Source of the DNA: Holacanthus passer
Lineage: Eukaryota > Chordata > Actinopteri > Pomacanthidae
Direction: 5' to 3'
NCBI GenBank assembly: GCA_025331565.1
Contig: JAFREQ010000034.1
Location: 1,984,001 to 2,048,000 of the forward strand
Length of the DNA stretch: 64,000 nt
This document shows positions 41,001-54,857 of the stretch, one piece after another; position 1 is the first letter of the stretch, and each line of letters begins with the position of its first letter. The position numbers were made by a program, and so were the translations under genes. The notes beneath the pieces were generated by a model. That model was not told the origin of the DNA. It was given only the letters and a program-made list of their open reading frames with translations, and searched no databases.

Positions 41001-44000
41001 CTGTATCTGTGTTCCCTGCTTTCTTTGCATGTGCACAAGTTACTATCAGCAGCCATTCAGCATAGATACAGTGTAAAGCCTGAGCTTCTTGTCTATGCCG
41101 TGCAGTGTTTTTTTCAACACCGCGTTCTCCTCTTTTGCATTAAATCTCAAAGTGACGTGTGCCAGTGAAATATCCCTGTTACATGAAGCGAAAATTAGTT
41201 TAACTGAACGACTCTGGAGCACAAACCAAAACCTTTAGCGCATGTTCACCCTCTTGATTCCGGGTCAAGTTTGATTGAATCGGCGCCAAACCACCGATCA
41301 ATATCTGGTTCTGCTGCAGAACCAACCTGCATTGCTGGGAATGAGAGGTGGGGTGAGGAGGTTGATATTTCCATTGAGGAGTCCAGAGCTTCCCTGGGAG
41401 GTGATGAGGGGCAGAGTCATTGGCATTGGCACCAGGGGTTGTACAGAGTGCATGTGGGGGTTAACCGGGATGGTTGTTAGGATGGGCATGGCTGACAGAG
41501 CTGGCATGGATGACAGACCGATTGACAGGTTTGGCATAGAGCCCATTCCTGTTAGGAGGAAACACACAGGTGAACATGAAGAGATCAAGAACACTGTTTG
41601 AGAAGAGAGAAAAGCGACATTTAAAAAAAAAATGGGCTACTTTCATTTTCCTATTCCACTGATGAAATTTCACATCGAAGAGGTTAGTTACAGTGTTAAA
41701 GTGTTTCACTGTGGCTATAATACACTCAGAGGTATTTTTACCGAAGCGCGCAGATGAAGGGATGGTTGAAGCGGAATTGCAGGCGGGAGATTGCTTCATG
41801 ATGATTGGCAGGGAGGAGGGCAGGTTCCGCCCTTGAAGTTTGAGTTTAATGAGCTTCATGGCGATGGAGAACTCCAGTCTGTCCATCTTCCCATCGCTGT
41901 CCATGTCAGCGAGGTTCCTAGAGGAGGAGGAGAAGGAGGAGAGAGAGATATAATATGATCTTTTTATAGCAAAGTATGCATTCCTAGTATTGTTTTTCCT
42001 TACTGAGACAATGAAAAGACGAGTTACACAAGGGACAAGCCTCTGGTGGGATTGAATTCCAGTAGTGTTATTCACATAAACACCAAAACACACACACAGT
42101 CTGTTCTAATTACAGTACACACACACACACACACACACACCCCCCCGACACACACATAGTTTACTAGGTGGGGCAGGCTGTGAAGGAAGTTAGTGCTCAA
42201 CAGGAAGTTCAAATCAGGCTGAGAGGACCAAACTGGCCAAAAACAAAAGGTTGGACCTGTTGACCTACTTGCTCTGGCTTAACAACACATTATTTAGGGT
42301 GAAGACTCATGAAGGGGTTAGTTTACCAGATCTCAGCCAGGACAGATGGAGGCAGGCCAGACTGGAGGAAGAATTTCCTGGCTTGTTCTCCTGAAGACAG
42401 ACAAAAATCACTGAGGTTCACAGAGACGGACATTTGAGACAGCTGAACTACCGATGACACTCCTAGGTGTTCTTCACGGACTAGTATTCGGTCTGTTTGT
42501 TATGACAACAGATTACCTGAGACATAGCCGAGGACGGGGGCGAGGCTGTCAAACTGTTTGTCGTGTTTCCCCCTCTCCTCTGGAGTGATGGCCCACACAC
42601 TGGCTCCGCCTGGACAAAACCGAGAGACAATCCTGACTTATGAAAGTTGTCTAAAATGACAATGAATAAGTTAAAGCCAAAGTTATTGTAAATCCTTGAA
42701 CACAGCATTGTTCATTTGCAATAATAGAATAAAGGATCGCTTTAAAGTGTGAGCATAATCGTTAAAACACATTGCACATAATTGAAATGTTCACAGATCG
42801 GTTTTGCTCAGAGACATTTATCGCATGTCTTACACCTCTCTCTCTTTCTCTCCCCATGTTTCCTGTCTCTTACAGCACTTTCAAATCTCAAAGGCAAAAA
42901 TGCCAAAGAGAGAAAAAGGTTATAGATCACAAATACTGACCATTTCACTTACACCTGCTGACACATGCTTTCACCTTCAGTTTCACACTATCACACTGCC
43001 CAAGCAAGTGTCAGGCCAACACACCGTAACAGCAACAGAGATGAAAGATAGAAATGGTTCAACCAAGTGAACGCTGGTTAGTTGGTCAGCGACGGACTGA
43101 TCGACCGGTGCCATCCAAAGTTAAACTGAAACCACTACAAAAGATCCAACAGAGATTCAAACTCACAAATGCATACAGTAAAAACCACACATTAATATTT
43201 CAATGTTCCGTAATTATATACAACATCAACAGCTATTACTGGTACAGCTATGTAAAAGGAATTTGAATACAAAACACTTTCATAAATATGACAGAAGCAT
43301 TTCTTAGGAACGATATTGTTTGGGCTATGCTCCACTAGTCAACACACACAAACACAGAAACACATTGAAAGTCCCCAAAGCAGAAATGGTAATACCGAAT
43401 TTAATATACAGCATCTTTTTCAACTCCACCATCCAAAAAGTCTGCATATTCTCCATCACAAATGAGATCTCCCCCTCAGATGAAACCACTCCTAACCAAA
43501 TCCCGATGATGATTAATGTATAAAAATGTCCAGTCAGCTTTTTTCCCCCACTCTGCTCCACTCTTGCATATCTCAAGGTAAATTCAGGGTTGGCCATGAA
43601 TTAAATATGAAGTCAAATGTGCTGCGTGAGAGATGCGAAACCCAATTCTTACTCAATTTGTAAGACGTCTTTAATAGAGGGGGGATGAAAGATTATCATC
43701 GGAGCTGATAATCAATTAATCATGAGGGAATCCATGAAATTAATCAAATCATAACACGATCTGGGTTTGCTTCCTTCATTTCTTTTCCATAAGCTCGGAA
43801 GCTATTTTTAAGAGAAAGACTGACTGTACTGACATTGTGCGCAGATGGATCTCTCCATATGGCAGTAATTGAATGACTTGATGTAGATAAGAAGGCAATG
43901 ACAGATAATGAGTCCAGACAGAGGAGATAGAGGAGGAGAGTGACGCACAAGGGATGAATTCAAACTAGAGGAGATGAGTGACTTTATCAAGTGTGAACTA

Positions 44001-45270
44001 CGTTCAGACAGTAGAAACAAATGAGTTAATGTAAGAGAGGCCAGTGCGACAGCTGGAAAGTGGATGGTTGCAATGTTACAGATGGAAGTCAACTTGGGGG
44101 AGAACAGCTCCTATGTTGCTCACTTTCTAAACAGCTCATCTTCCTCAGCTTGACAGCGACAGACAGGCCTCCTCCTCCTCCTCCTCCTCACAGGCTGTTA
44201 TAACCATAACTATCACAGTGGCACAAACCTCGAACATAATGTTTAGACAGATTTTTCATGACAGTGAGAAAACTGAGCTTGTTCAGAATTTTTCCTTCAA
44301 ATTATTCACCTACTGTAATCAAGAGTTCATCATCGGTTTAAAGCTCATTTCGACATGACGATTCAGGAAATACCGAGAAGAAATGTGCCCTCAATAGTAA
44401 AATCAATTTGATAAAGAAAACAAAAATAAATTGCTTAAAGAAGACTGAATTCAACCTCAAACTAATCAGTGAAAAAACTTGGCAAGGTATTTTGACATGG
44501 TGAGAGATTTGATAAAAAAAATCAAAATTAAATTGGAGGCAATGCTTTGGATACTTAAGAGACTTGTCATGAAAATTCATGGCACATCAGCATAAAAATA
44601 AATATGTATGTGCAGCCTACACAGAGATGAAATAAAATATGAGGTCCATTTCCACATATAACTCTCTGAGTGTCTTTCTTTTCAGGCAAAGAAAATTAAA
44701 GGAGAGGATTTAAAACAAGAAGAAGTTTGTATTTTGACACAAAATCTGGGTCAAAACCAAAACTATATAAACTCTACAGTTGTTTAAAAGATTGAATCTG
44801 TAGTTGTGATTTGACTCTGGTACATTTTTTGCTATATGATCTATGCAAACAACTACGTGATTGCTTTTTTTTATGACAATGTAATATTCCTTCTTCATAC
44901 TCAACTCTTCCGATTCTTATCCTGTGACAGAAAGATCTTGCACAGGAAGTTGTCTCTAGACTTTTGGTCTCAACATGATCAACAACATCACTACCAGGGG
45001 ACAGTAAGATGGAAGGAGCCCTTTTCTGCCTCATCTCCGGTAGATGCAAAAGATTCAGAAAGTGGGAATGAAATCGCAGAGCTGAGGACAAAAAGCTACA
45101 GCTGTAATATAGCAGCTGTAATATTGTTATTGGGAGAAATACAATTCTTGCTCCTATCATGGGAGTTTGGCTTTGTAGACCTGGTATCTGGGGTCTAATT
45201 TATTCACCAGCTTCAGGAAATACCACCCTGCCCATGATGGAACTTCCTCCCCTACAGTAACCCAAACACC

Positions 45271-45313
<43 letters not shown>

Positions 45314-48300
45314 CACATGCATCTCTGAGGAATGACACAAGGCTACAGCAGAGCAGTCTCTTGCATGCAGCCTTAAGATTAACAGTGAAAACTATAGCGT
45401 TAAAAAGAAGCACGATTCACATTTTTCCCAGAATGTCTGAACAGATATAATCAGAAACTAGCAGCTGTTTTCCTCACAGAGAGCTGTCTGTTTGTTAGCA
45501 AACACACACCGCCTCGAGCTGGTATCCTAAACAAACTCACTCTACCCTCAAACACCTGTTCAGGTAAACGCTTTTTCCCCTGACAAAGCCAGCGTGAGCA
45601 GCTCGCAGCGCCCGACCTAGATTTCGGCATTGTCAGCAAATTGCAGCCACATAAAGGAGAAAGTAATTAATCTCGAGCAGAGATGTGAGTATTCTTCACA
45701 CTGTCTCGTTGGCTTTGACAGACCTCATTTAGAAACTATTGTAAGTGAGAAAGGGGAGGCGATATTTAGCACAGCGCCACTGGGACATGTGGGACATGTA
45801 GCGTGGCCACGTCCACAGGCCTGTCAGCAGACTCAGCGCATGTACGGTGTCGGAGAGGCCTGAACGCTCCATGAATAAGTGGGACACTGCAAAGCTTCGT
45901 ACACAGCAACGGTACAATCCACAGTGTTGACACTCAGTGTTGAAAACATATGGCCGCTCAATGTGAGAACAGATGAAGAAGTGCCAAATTTTACAATATG
46001 TCACATAACAAAGATAATTATAGTGAGTTTTTGAGGCTATAGGTTTTAACAGTTTTTGAAAAAAGCCAACTCGAGGCCTTCACTTTTTGGGTTCAAGAGT
46101 CTGTCTGGTTGTTAGATACTTACATTTTTGACATGTTTTTAAAAAGTTGTTTTTAGTGGAAACCTTGCTGACATTTTGGTAAACCTGCCAAGAGTTAGAT
46201 AAGAAGGTCGATACCACTGTCTGCACAGTAAATATGAAGCTGGATCCAGGAGATAGTTAGTTTGGCTGAGTATTAAGACTGAAAGGAGAGAGGAGCTGTG
46301 TCCAAAGGTAAAGGCTCCTCTAAAGCTCACTGTTTAACACATTATATCTCGTTTCAAAACATCAAAGTGTAAGAACAAGGAATTGTGGTTTTGACTTCCT
46401 TCCAGGTGGCTTGTAATTTTTACACTTGTTAATTAGTAAGTTTCAGGTATGTTTTTTAACCTTTGGGTTGAATTATCAGCCTTATTTAAGGAAAGGGACA
46501 GAGCTGGGTCACTGTCTGGGATCCGTCTTTCTTTAAACAGCTTAGAAATAAATGCATATCATCTGTGTGCAATGCAAACCTTATTATTATTTAGACTTCA
46601 TTACAAGCTCTCATCCAAACCCTGCAAACTTTTAGAAAGCAGTAAACTCCAACAAACAAAACCACTATGTCCCTACTTGTTCATATTTAATGTGGCGAGG
46701 TTTCATTTCTGAATTGAGAGATTTGCCTAGCTTTCCATAGACACTTTGCTGATGCTGATCATTTATCTGAAAAGGGTTGCACAAGGCCCCTCTTATTAAT
46801 AATGACCGTGTATGTACCATGAACTACGTTTCTCAGAGTCAGGCCTTCTCTCCTCGTGATGTATTTGAAGCACTGCAAGTCACTGATACCAGTTCAGCTG
46901 TAGAGAATAAATTGGATCCCTTTCTTGTAAGACTGTGCTTCTTTATGCTGATGACACTATTGTGTATTGTATTGCAGCTTTCCTTTAATGCTCCACAAGA
47001 TGCTCTTAGTCATTTTAAACAGGTACTTAATGCAAATAAAAGAAAATTCATGCTGTCTACTAGAGCCAGAGATATTGATTATAATAGGATGTTTATATCC
47101 ACTATGAATGGATTTAACAACAGAGAGTTAGTTAATATACATAAATATCTTGGCATCTGGCTTGTTGAGATAATTCACATTTTTTTCAGCAAACTGCATC
47201 AAAAATGAGCTTCTTTTACAGAAGCACCACCAGATTCTCTATGATTAGTAGATGGAGGATTGTTGGGTCAGTTTTCCTCTCAGTTTTGGATATTGGGGAT
47301 GTAATTTAGAGAAACACAGCTCTTCCACCCTCAGACACGCTCTGTTATTCTGCCCTCAGATTTATAACTGCAGAGAGCAACATTACTTAACATTGCATCC
47401 TGTACGATAAGATGGGCTGTTCTTCTCTGCCAGAGAGGCATAATAAACACTGGTAGTGTTTTATTCATAAAACCCTTGTTGGAAAGCTTCCACCTTATAT
47501 CTCCATGCTGGACGGGGACTTTGGACCCAATCGAACTCGCTCAGATGACCGGCTCATGCTTAAGGTCTAATGGGCAATTTAAAACCATGATCACAAACCT
47601 CCCTGTTTCAATGTGTGACTGATTTAACTGATTTTTCTTTATTATTTCCAGGTGTAGGTGTGGAAGGGATCATGCGTTTGGTCGTGTGTGTGTGTGTGAA
47701 AAACCTGACAATTATTACATTTTGACAGACGTTTCTATTTTATCAAATCTGTACATTCTGATGAGCACTGCGACTTGAGTCAGTGAACGAGATACACACA
47801 CACACACACGAGGGAGAGATGAAACGAGAAACAGTCGGGGAAACAAGTGAGTCAGAGAAATAAAAGTCATTTCACATGGCATTCTCGAAAAAGAGAAAAA
47901 TAGACAGTGACAACTTTTAATCAAGAATAGACAGACTGTTACATGTTCATTCTTCCCACGGGCCGTTCAGATCCAGCATGTGTCACATGTTCTGAGACCG
48001 TGCTGATTATTAAACGTGACAGAGAGAAGCGTCACTACAAGACACAGCAGAGGGATACAAGAGGGAAGAAAGAGTAAAGGAGGTTTTGAAGCAGTTCAGT
48101 TGTTAAGATGTGTTGAGACCGTTTAATTGGTTGAGACTGTTGTGAAATGGAGATAACAAAAAAGAAAAAAGGGGAACCTCAAGTTACACTTTTTATTTCA
48201 TTTTTTGTAAAATGAAGCACTTTATTTTAAGATTTCAAAAGCTCTCTGTCGTTACAACGCACAGACAACTACTTGCCAACTGCAATATACAGTATATACA

Positions 48301-50584
48301 GCACTGAATCATAATGCAAGTCACACATTATGATGTTTCCGCCCTTTGCTTGAGGACGTTTTCTCTAACTACACCCCTTTGAATTTTAATTAAAAAACCC
48401 TGAGCTAAGGACAATGTGCACAGCTGGTGGAGATCTGCACTCTTCTAGTTCTCATCAGTGTTTTGTCTCGACATCATTGTAAATGTGGGCAACTTCCACG
48501 GTTCTTCCAGCTTCAATAAAGGTGTGAAATGAAATGAAAACTGTTTCTCCAGCTAAGGAGGAAACAGCTTGTCACCCTTAGTCTCTTGGCTGTAGCTTCA
48601 TATATAACGAACAGATATGAGAATGGTATCAATCTTTCCATCCAACTCTCAGCAAGAAAGTGAATAAGCTTATTTCCCCAAATGTTAAACTATTTCTTTA
48701 ACATAGCCTCTGCTGCCTCTCTTTTTGTTTTCCCATGCTTCTATTAACATTTTGACTCGTCAAGGCCATCCCTATAAATCAGAATTTATTCTCCACCTGT
48801 TTGGCAAGAGAAAATAAAAAAGATCATTGCTGTACCCGTCATGTCTCCATCCTGCCGTACACTGAACATATAAAAACAGCCTCCTGCACAGCAACCTAGA
48901 AAACAAACTCCCAGCGAATACACAAGAGCCCTTCAGCCAATATTGAGACAATATAGCACACAGTCAATCCACAGGAAAAACCTGCAGTATACTCTCATGG
49001 AACAGCTTCCACAGCAACGTGGCCTGTGCAGAATTTAAACCAACTGTACCACAGTTCACCTCCTCAGCAGCTGCGACACAAAGAGCCTCTGCCTTGTGTG
49101 GTTTGACTTCCCTTTGTCAGCCTGTGTGCTGTTGTCTAGGTGCTGTTCAATCCTTAGGAGATTCTGGAGTCAAACCTTGAGACACCCGGTGCCGGTCTTC
49201 AGGGGGAAACCACATCACTGCTTTCATAACTATTTGCATATCAAATGCTTCACCTGAGGAAGACAAGTTGATCTTTCAGATAGGATCAACCGTCTGCAGC
49301 ATTTCAGTCAGCACACACACTCCTCTCCCTCTCTGGCAGTGTTGCATTCTGTCCACCTGTTTTGGAAATTCATAGGCTAATTACCTCACTTTCAGGTTCA
49401 TTGTGTTCACGCAAGCGCAACAACACAAAGAGCTCAGCCTCCCGTACAGTTTCCATCAAGAAAGAAGATGTTCTGAACTGCTCTCTCACAGTCAAGCCAC
49501 TGGATGGGATTAAAGCGGAGAGTGTAGTTGTGGGGTTTGGCATTTTGTTAAACTGCAGAATTAGTCATGTGGACAAGATGCATCCGACACACACAAACAC
49601 ACACTTTCTCTGAGGCATTTCCCATAAAGGCCCTTAAGGAGCGGCAACTACTGTTCTATGATCAAAGGCTGGGAACAAGAGGATTAACACGCGCATACAC
49701 ACACACACACACACACACACACTATTGAGCAATTCTGTCCAAACCAAGGACAAAAGAGATGCATCATTTTCAAGACTGAGCACAACAGACACAGAGGCAG
49801 TCCCCCAAACAAAGACACACACCAAAATAGCTCATGATCTGCATAAAATGTATTAAAAATGACTGTGACTCCTTCAAGCCTCATTTCCTGAAGAGGTTTT
49901 CATAATTGCCTGTAATATCTTGCAAAATGTCACAGGATCAAAGATGGGTTCAGTTTAAGTCTAGTGCCAGATCAATATCTCATTCAAACATCAAGACATC
50001 ATCACAGACTGAAACAAATGCACCTTTCAGGCTTGACAGGAAAGATGCAAAGAGGCAATAATTAAAGTTTAAAGAAGGACCACGACACAAGTGCTGCTTC
50101 TTGGTCAAGCTTGTCTTTTCGGTTTTTGTCTTTTTTAGCTTTCTTCCCCATTGATCTATTCCCTTCAAGTTCATTTCCACACTGACCACTCTGCCCAAAG
50201 TGCACATTTTAATCCCATGGACAGAAACGCATCACGAGCTCATACAAGACAAAAACAAAGTGTTCTTACCATTCATGGCTGCAGGTGGAGAGCACGGGCA
50301 GAGAGGGAAGTCCTCTACTCAGCTGGCTCGCTCTCAGACATCTGCAGGGGGAAAGAGAGAGAGAGAGAGAGAGAGAGAAAGAAAGATGTGAGTGTGATTG
50401 TGTGTGTGTGTGTCACGGAGCAGCGAGTGTAAGTGAGGAAGGCGAGCATGCGTGCGTGAATGAGGAAGAGAATAGAAAGGATGTAAATGCATGCAAGAGG
50501 AAAAAAAAAAAAAATCTCATCTCCCCAGTCACAATGCGAGGACGGCACACTGAACGGCTGTGAGGGATGACAGAGCGAGGGAGG

Positions 50585-50624
<40 letters not shown>

Positions 50625-53600
50625 GATGAGGAGAGATACAGACAATGGCAACAGGGAGAAGTAGGCAAGAGGAGGACAGACAGTTGAGGGACACCGAGGA
50701 GGGAGGAATGATGGTGGTCTGGGAGGAAGGGAGCATTTATCATTGTCCTCTCTCAGATCGCAGATGGCGGCTCGAGCCGGCAAATCTTGGTGTGCCTTAA
50801 TTTCTCCGGTGTTGATATGTCTGTCATTAGGCTTTCTGTGCAATTACCATTAAATTGGGCTTCGTCACTTAGGGGGAACATAAACATTTCTCTAAATAGG
50901 AATATAAATATTTGTCCCAATAGGAATTTAAAGACTTATTAGGAATGCATCTTATTAGAAACATAACTATTTGGCCTCTTAGGAATATAAATATTTGTCT
51001 TACTAGGATATTATTAGAAATATAAGTATTTGTTTAAAGAGGAATATAAATATTTTCCCATATACGTAGTATAAATATTTGCCTTCAGAACGTTTGTATT
51101 TTACATATTCAAACTTTAAATATTTGTTTTATTATGACTATACATATTTCTTATCGTGACTATACATATTTGTCTTGTAGGGGATATAAATATTTGTTGC
51201 ATTAGGGACACATAAATATTTGTCTATTTACAGGTATAAACATTTGTCTTAATAAGAATATAAGTATTTGTCCTATTAGCTGTATATAAATTTGTCTTAT
51301 GACACAAATTTGTCATCAAGGGCATTCATGATGAAGTCGAATGTTAAAAAAAAAATGCAGTGTATATATCTGCACCACACACTAAATAAAGACTTATGGA
51401 TGCATGGAGTGCAGCCTGCATCCTCAGCTGCCGGCCCACCTGATGAGATTCCTCTGTGGGAACTCTGGCAGGGTCCCAGGAGGTACAGTGGACAGTTGAG
51501 CCCATGTAGGTAATGCTCTTCAACTGGAAAACGAGCCCTGTGTGTACGAGCTTTCATGTTTCAGCGCCACAGAAAGCCCTGCCACATAAAAACCCTCTGC
51601 AGGTGGGGTGCCACATCCAGTCTTTTGTTTCCTGTCCTCATGATTTTTCTTGCCGTTCATCCTCTGAATTTGCTTCGCTGCTGCTACTGAATCATTTTTC
51701 AGTCCAGCTGCTTGCGGCGATGTGCTCGCCATACTCTTGATCACTCATGCATCTTCAAATTGAAAATGTATACTTCTTTATTGAGGTAGTTCTCCTCATT
51801 TTTCACCCTAAGCTGAGCTTCCTGCTCCTGCAGTTTCTCTTTCAATCCCGTTCTTCAGATTCTATTAGTCCCTCCGTTCTGACCTACCCCTTTATTTCCT
51901 CTGGCTTCATCTATCTCGAAGCCTGTAGCTAACAAGCAAGGTTTCTCCTCAGCTGCGTTTCCTGTCAAGTCTCAGCAATCTCCTCTCTGCTCTCACCAAA
52001 TCATCCCTTCACACTTTTTTTTAACCTCCCTTCGCTCTCCACTCTATCTTTTCCATTTCAGCTCCCCTATTTCTTATTCATCCCTCCCTCGAACATGAAC
52101 CTCTTCTTATATGACTCCCTGCAAATTTCTTTCATTCCTTCCTCCCCTTCTGCTCTTGTAACAATATTGCTCCATCATTGGTGTCCCTCTTTTCGTGAGA
52201 ATTCCTGGAGGGGAGAGCGTGGTTGTTGTAGTATAAATCATTCCCCGCACATGCCGACACTGCCAATTACTTAAGAGCAATGAACCGCCCGCTGTAGCGT
52301 ATGCCTCTCCATGCAATTCAATATGCGTGCATGTGTGCAAGCACACACACGCACAAGCAAACAATAATGGCATTTCAAGTCCAAAGCCGTAAATCCATCT
52401 GGGAAAATAGCAAAAATGTGCAGACAACACAAAGGAAGCAGTTACTCACAAAATCTTGTTAATCATATTAAAGTAACTTAACTGTGTGTGTGTAGTCATT
52501 TCATTTGTCAATTATGGTTTGGCTTGGACACCCATAGTTCTTAGTCACCACTACAGTTAACTGTGCTGAAGTTATAACCACAAGGTCATTTAATTTGATT
52601 TGATCAATCTTCCCACTTCACATTATTCTATCAAGTGTCAGTTCAGATTTCTCAACAACATTTCATATCATCTCTTTCAATCTTTCCTATAAATGGGTCA
52701 TAGATAATCTTACAATGCAACAGTTACTTGGTCTAAATTTTTATTAACAACTAATTTCTGTGTAAAAATTGGTTTGTGTGGTGCCACCTGTTTTAATTCA
52801 GTGATGCATAAAACCTCCAAAAGTTTGAGGTTAGAAAGAGTTGTTGCAACCAGCTTTCTACAATATTGTCATCATCCTGAGACGGACTAACCTTTACACT
52901 GACAATATCCAATATACTATAACTTCTAAAAGCCTAAATGAAGCTGTGTTCATAACTTCCTGTCTGTTATATATATAAAGCTTCATTAGCATTTAACTGA
53001 CCTCAATCCAAGTAGATAAATATATTAATGTGTGAACTATTCCTTTACAATACTAGATGACGCAAGATTACACTCTTAATAACCCCCTGAGCTATGCGTG
53101 TGTGTGTGTGTTTGTACTGTATATACTTTATGTGTTATGTTTACGCCTCACACTCCCTTATTCAAACGCAGACTCTCCTCCGCCCTCGTACACAAACACT
53201 GTTGTACCCTGAGGTGTGTGTGGTTTCAAATACAAGACACTATCTGCCATTGGCTGTGTCAGAGAGCCTTGTCTGTTCAAACACGGACACATCCTGGATA
53301 AAACACAACCCAGGATCAACACAAGACGCCGAGGACACCCACTACACCAGCGCTGACTCCACCTTCAGAGACTCACGGCAAAGCGAGTAGTAAAACTGAG
53401 TGGTAAAATATACTTTCAATATAATTAGAGATTGAAATGTATTTCAGGTTCCACACTATTGTACATCAAGGCGCATGCAGACACAAAATCTTTAACTGTG
53501 ATAAAACAAACAAGACCAGAGGACTGACATCACCTTTCCAGAAATAGGTCACAAAGAGGGCACCATTTCCAGCGCGTATGCTTCAGCCAAACTTGTTGCT

Positions 53601-54818
53601 GAATGGTCAAACGGCTCCAGAACTTTTGTCACTTCTTGAATGTACAAATGACTAGAAGCCTATAAATGCAGTCAGGGAAAGACAGTCCTTAATTGGGGAC
53701 CTTGCTCCAGTCAGAAAGCTTCAGCTTGTCATCCTTCCTTTGAGCATGGCCATTTTGAAGAGGCACAGTATTTAAACCTTTGCCCTCCGACATGATCAGA
53801 CTACACTGCTAACAAACTAGCTCATTTTGAGCATACTGACACCTTAAGCCCTAAAGTTTTTGCTATTGTATATGGTGGAAAAAGTGGATGGATGTTAGGA
53901 AAAACACTTCTGCATGTTTATTCAGTGATTCAGTAAAAACAACAGCATCTCATTTCAAAAGCACGACTACAAATCATCTCAACCATTTCATTTGACAAAA
54001 TAGTCTTGACTCATTGTCCACTGACTTGCATTTTTTTCCAACCTGTTGTTATCACATGATGTGATTTCCATTCTTAAATTAAATGACTAAAGGGAAAAGC
54101 TGCAGCCAGGCAGTAACAGGACCATGAGTACTTTGCTGTGTGCACTGCAAACTTGAAGCTGACAGGTTACATACTCAATGCATTGACGGTGGGTGGCCAA
54201 TAGGGGTCCACATCAAATTTTTGCCCTGTGGTTAATGTGGCCATGCATATGACGACAACAGAGCTATCTTCATGACAAATGAAAAAGGTGGGTAAACATT
54301 GAGTTAAGATGGTTTTGTCAACATACTATTCCATCAACAATGAACATTCAGACCCATGGCGTCATTTGTTTAAGGTGGTAATGGGGAGGAAATCAGGCTG
54401 GAAGTAGTGTACTCAGTCCTCATTCCCCCTCTAATGTGGGTCTGTGTAAGAGTGGCGAAAGCCTAAGACAAATAGCCCAGACAAACTTCTCCCTCCAGCC
54501 CTGATGGTATATTGATGTTTAAAAATGCTACATGTAGCACTTTGAAAGTTTTTGATTTGGCGAACGGCGTGAAACACTTTAAGGGCCAGCAGTTTGCTGA
54601 CCCGCTGCAGCGAGGGAGAAAATGAATCAAAGAACCTTTGACTATGGCCTGCATGCTGATTGACACCTGTGTGTGTTACACTGGCCTGGTCGGATGTGCG
54701 TATCAATGCGCCGGCCTGTGTGCATGAGTGTGTCTGACACACACTCCTCACACAGAGGGGGACCCTGTTCTAGCAGACACAGCCCAGGAAGCTTTGCTGA
54801 GCCTGGGGAAGAAAGAAG

Positions 54819-54857
<39 letters not shown>

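Noticed and set aside
50315..50843. Leu/Ser-rich minus-strand ORFs near the (GA)n tracts
   Set aside because: They read through simple repeats and have no recognisable protein content.
52107..52430. Minus-strand 107-codon ORF in itsn2 intron 1
   Set aside because: No recognisable motif, no splice context, composition like the intron.
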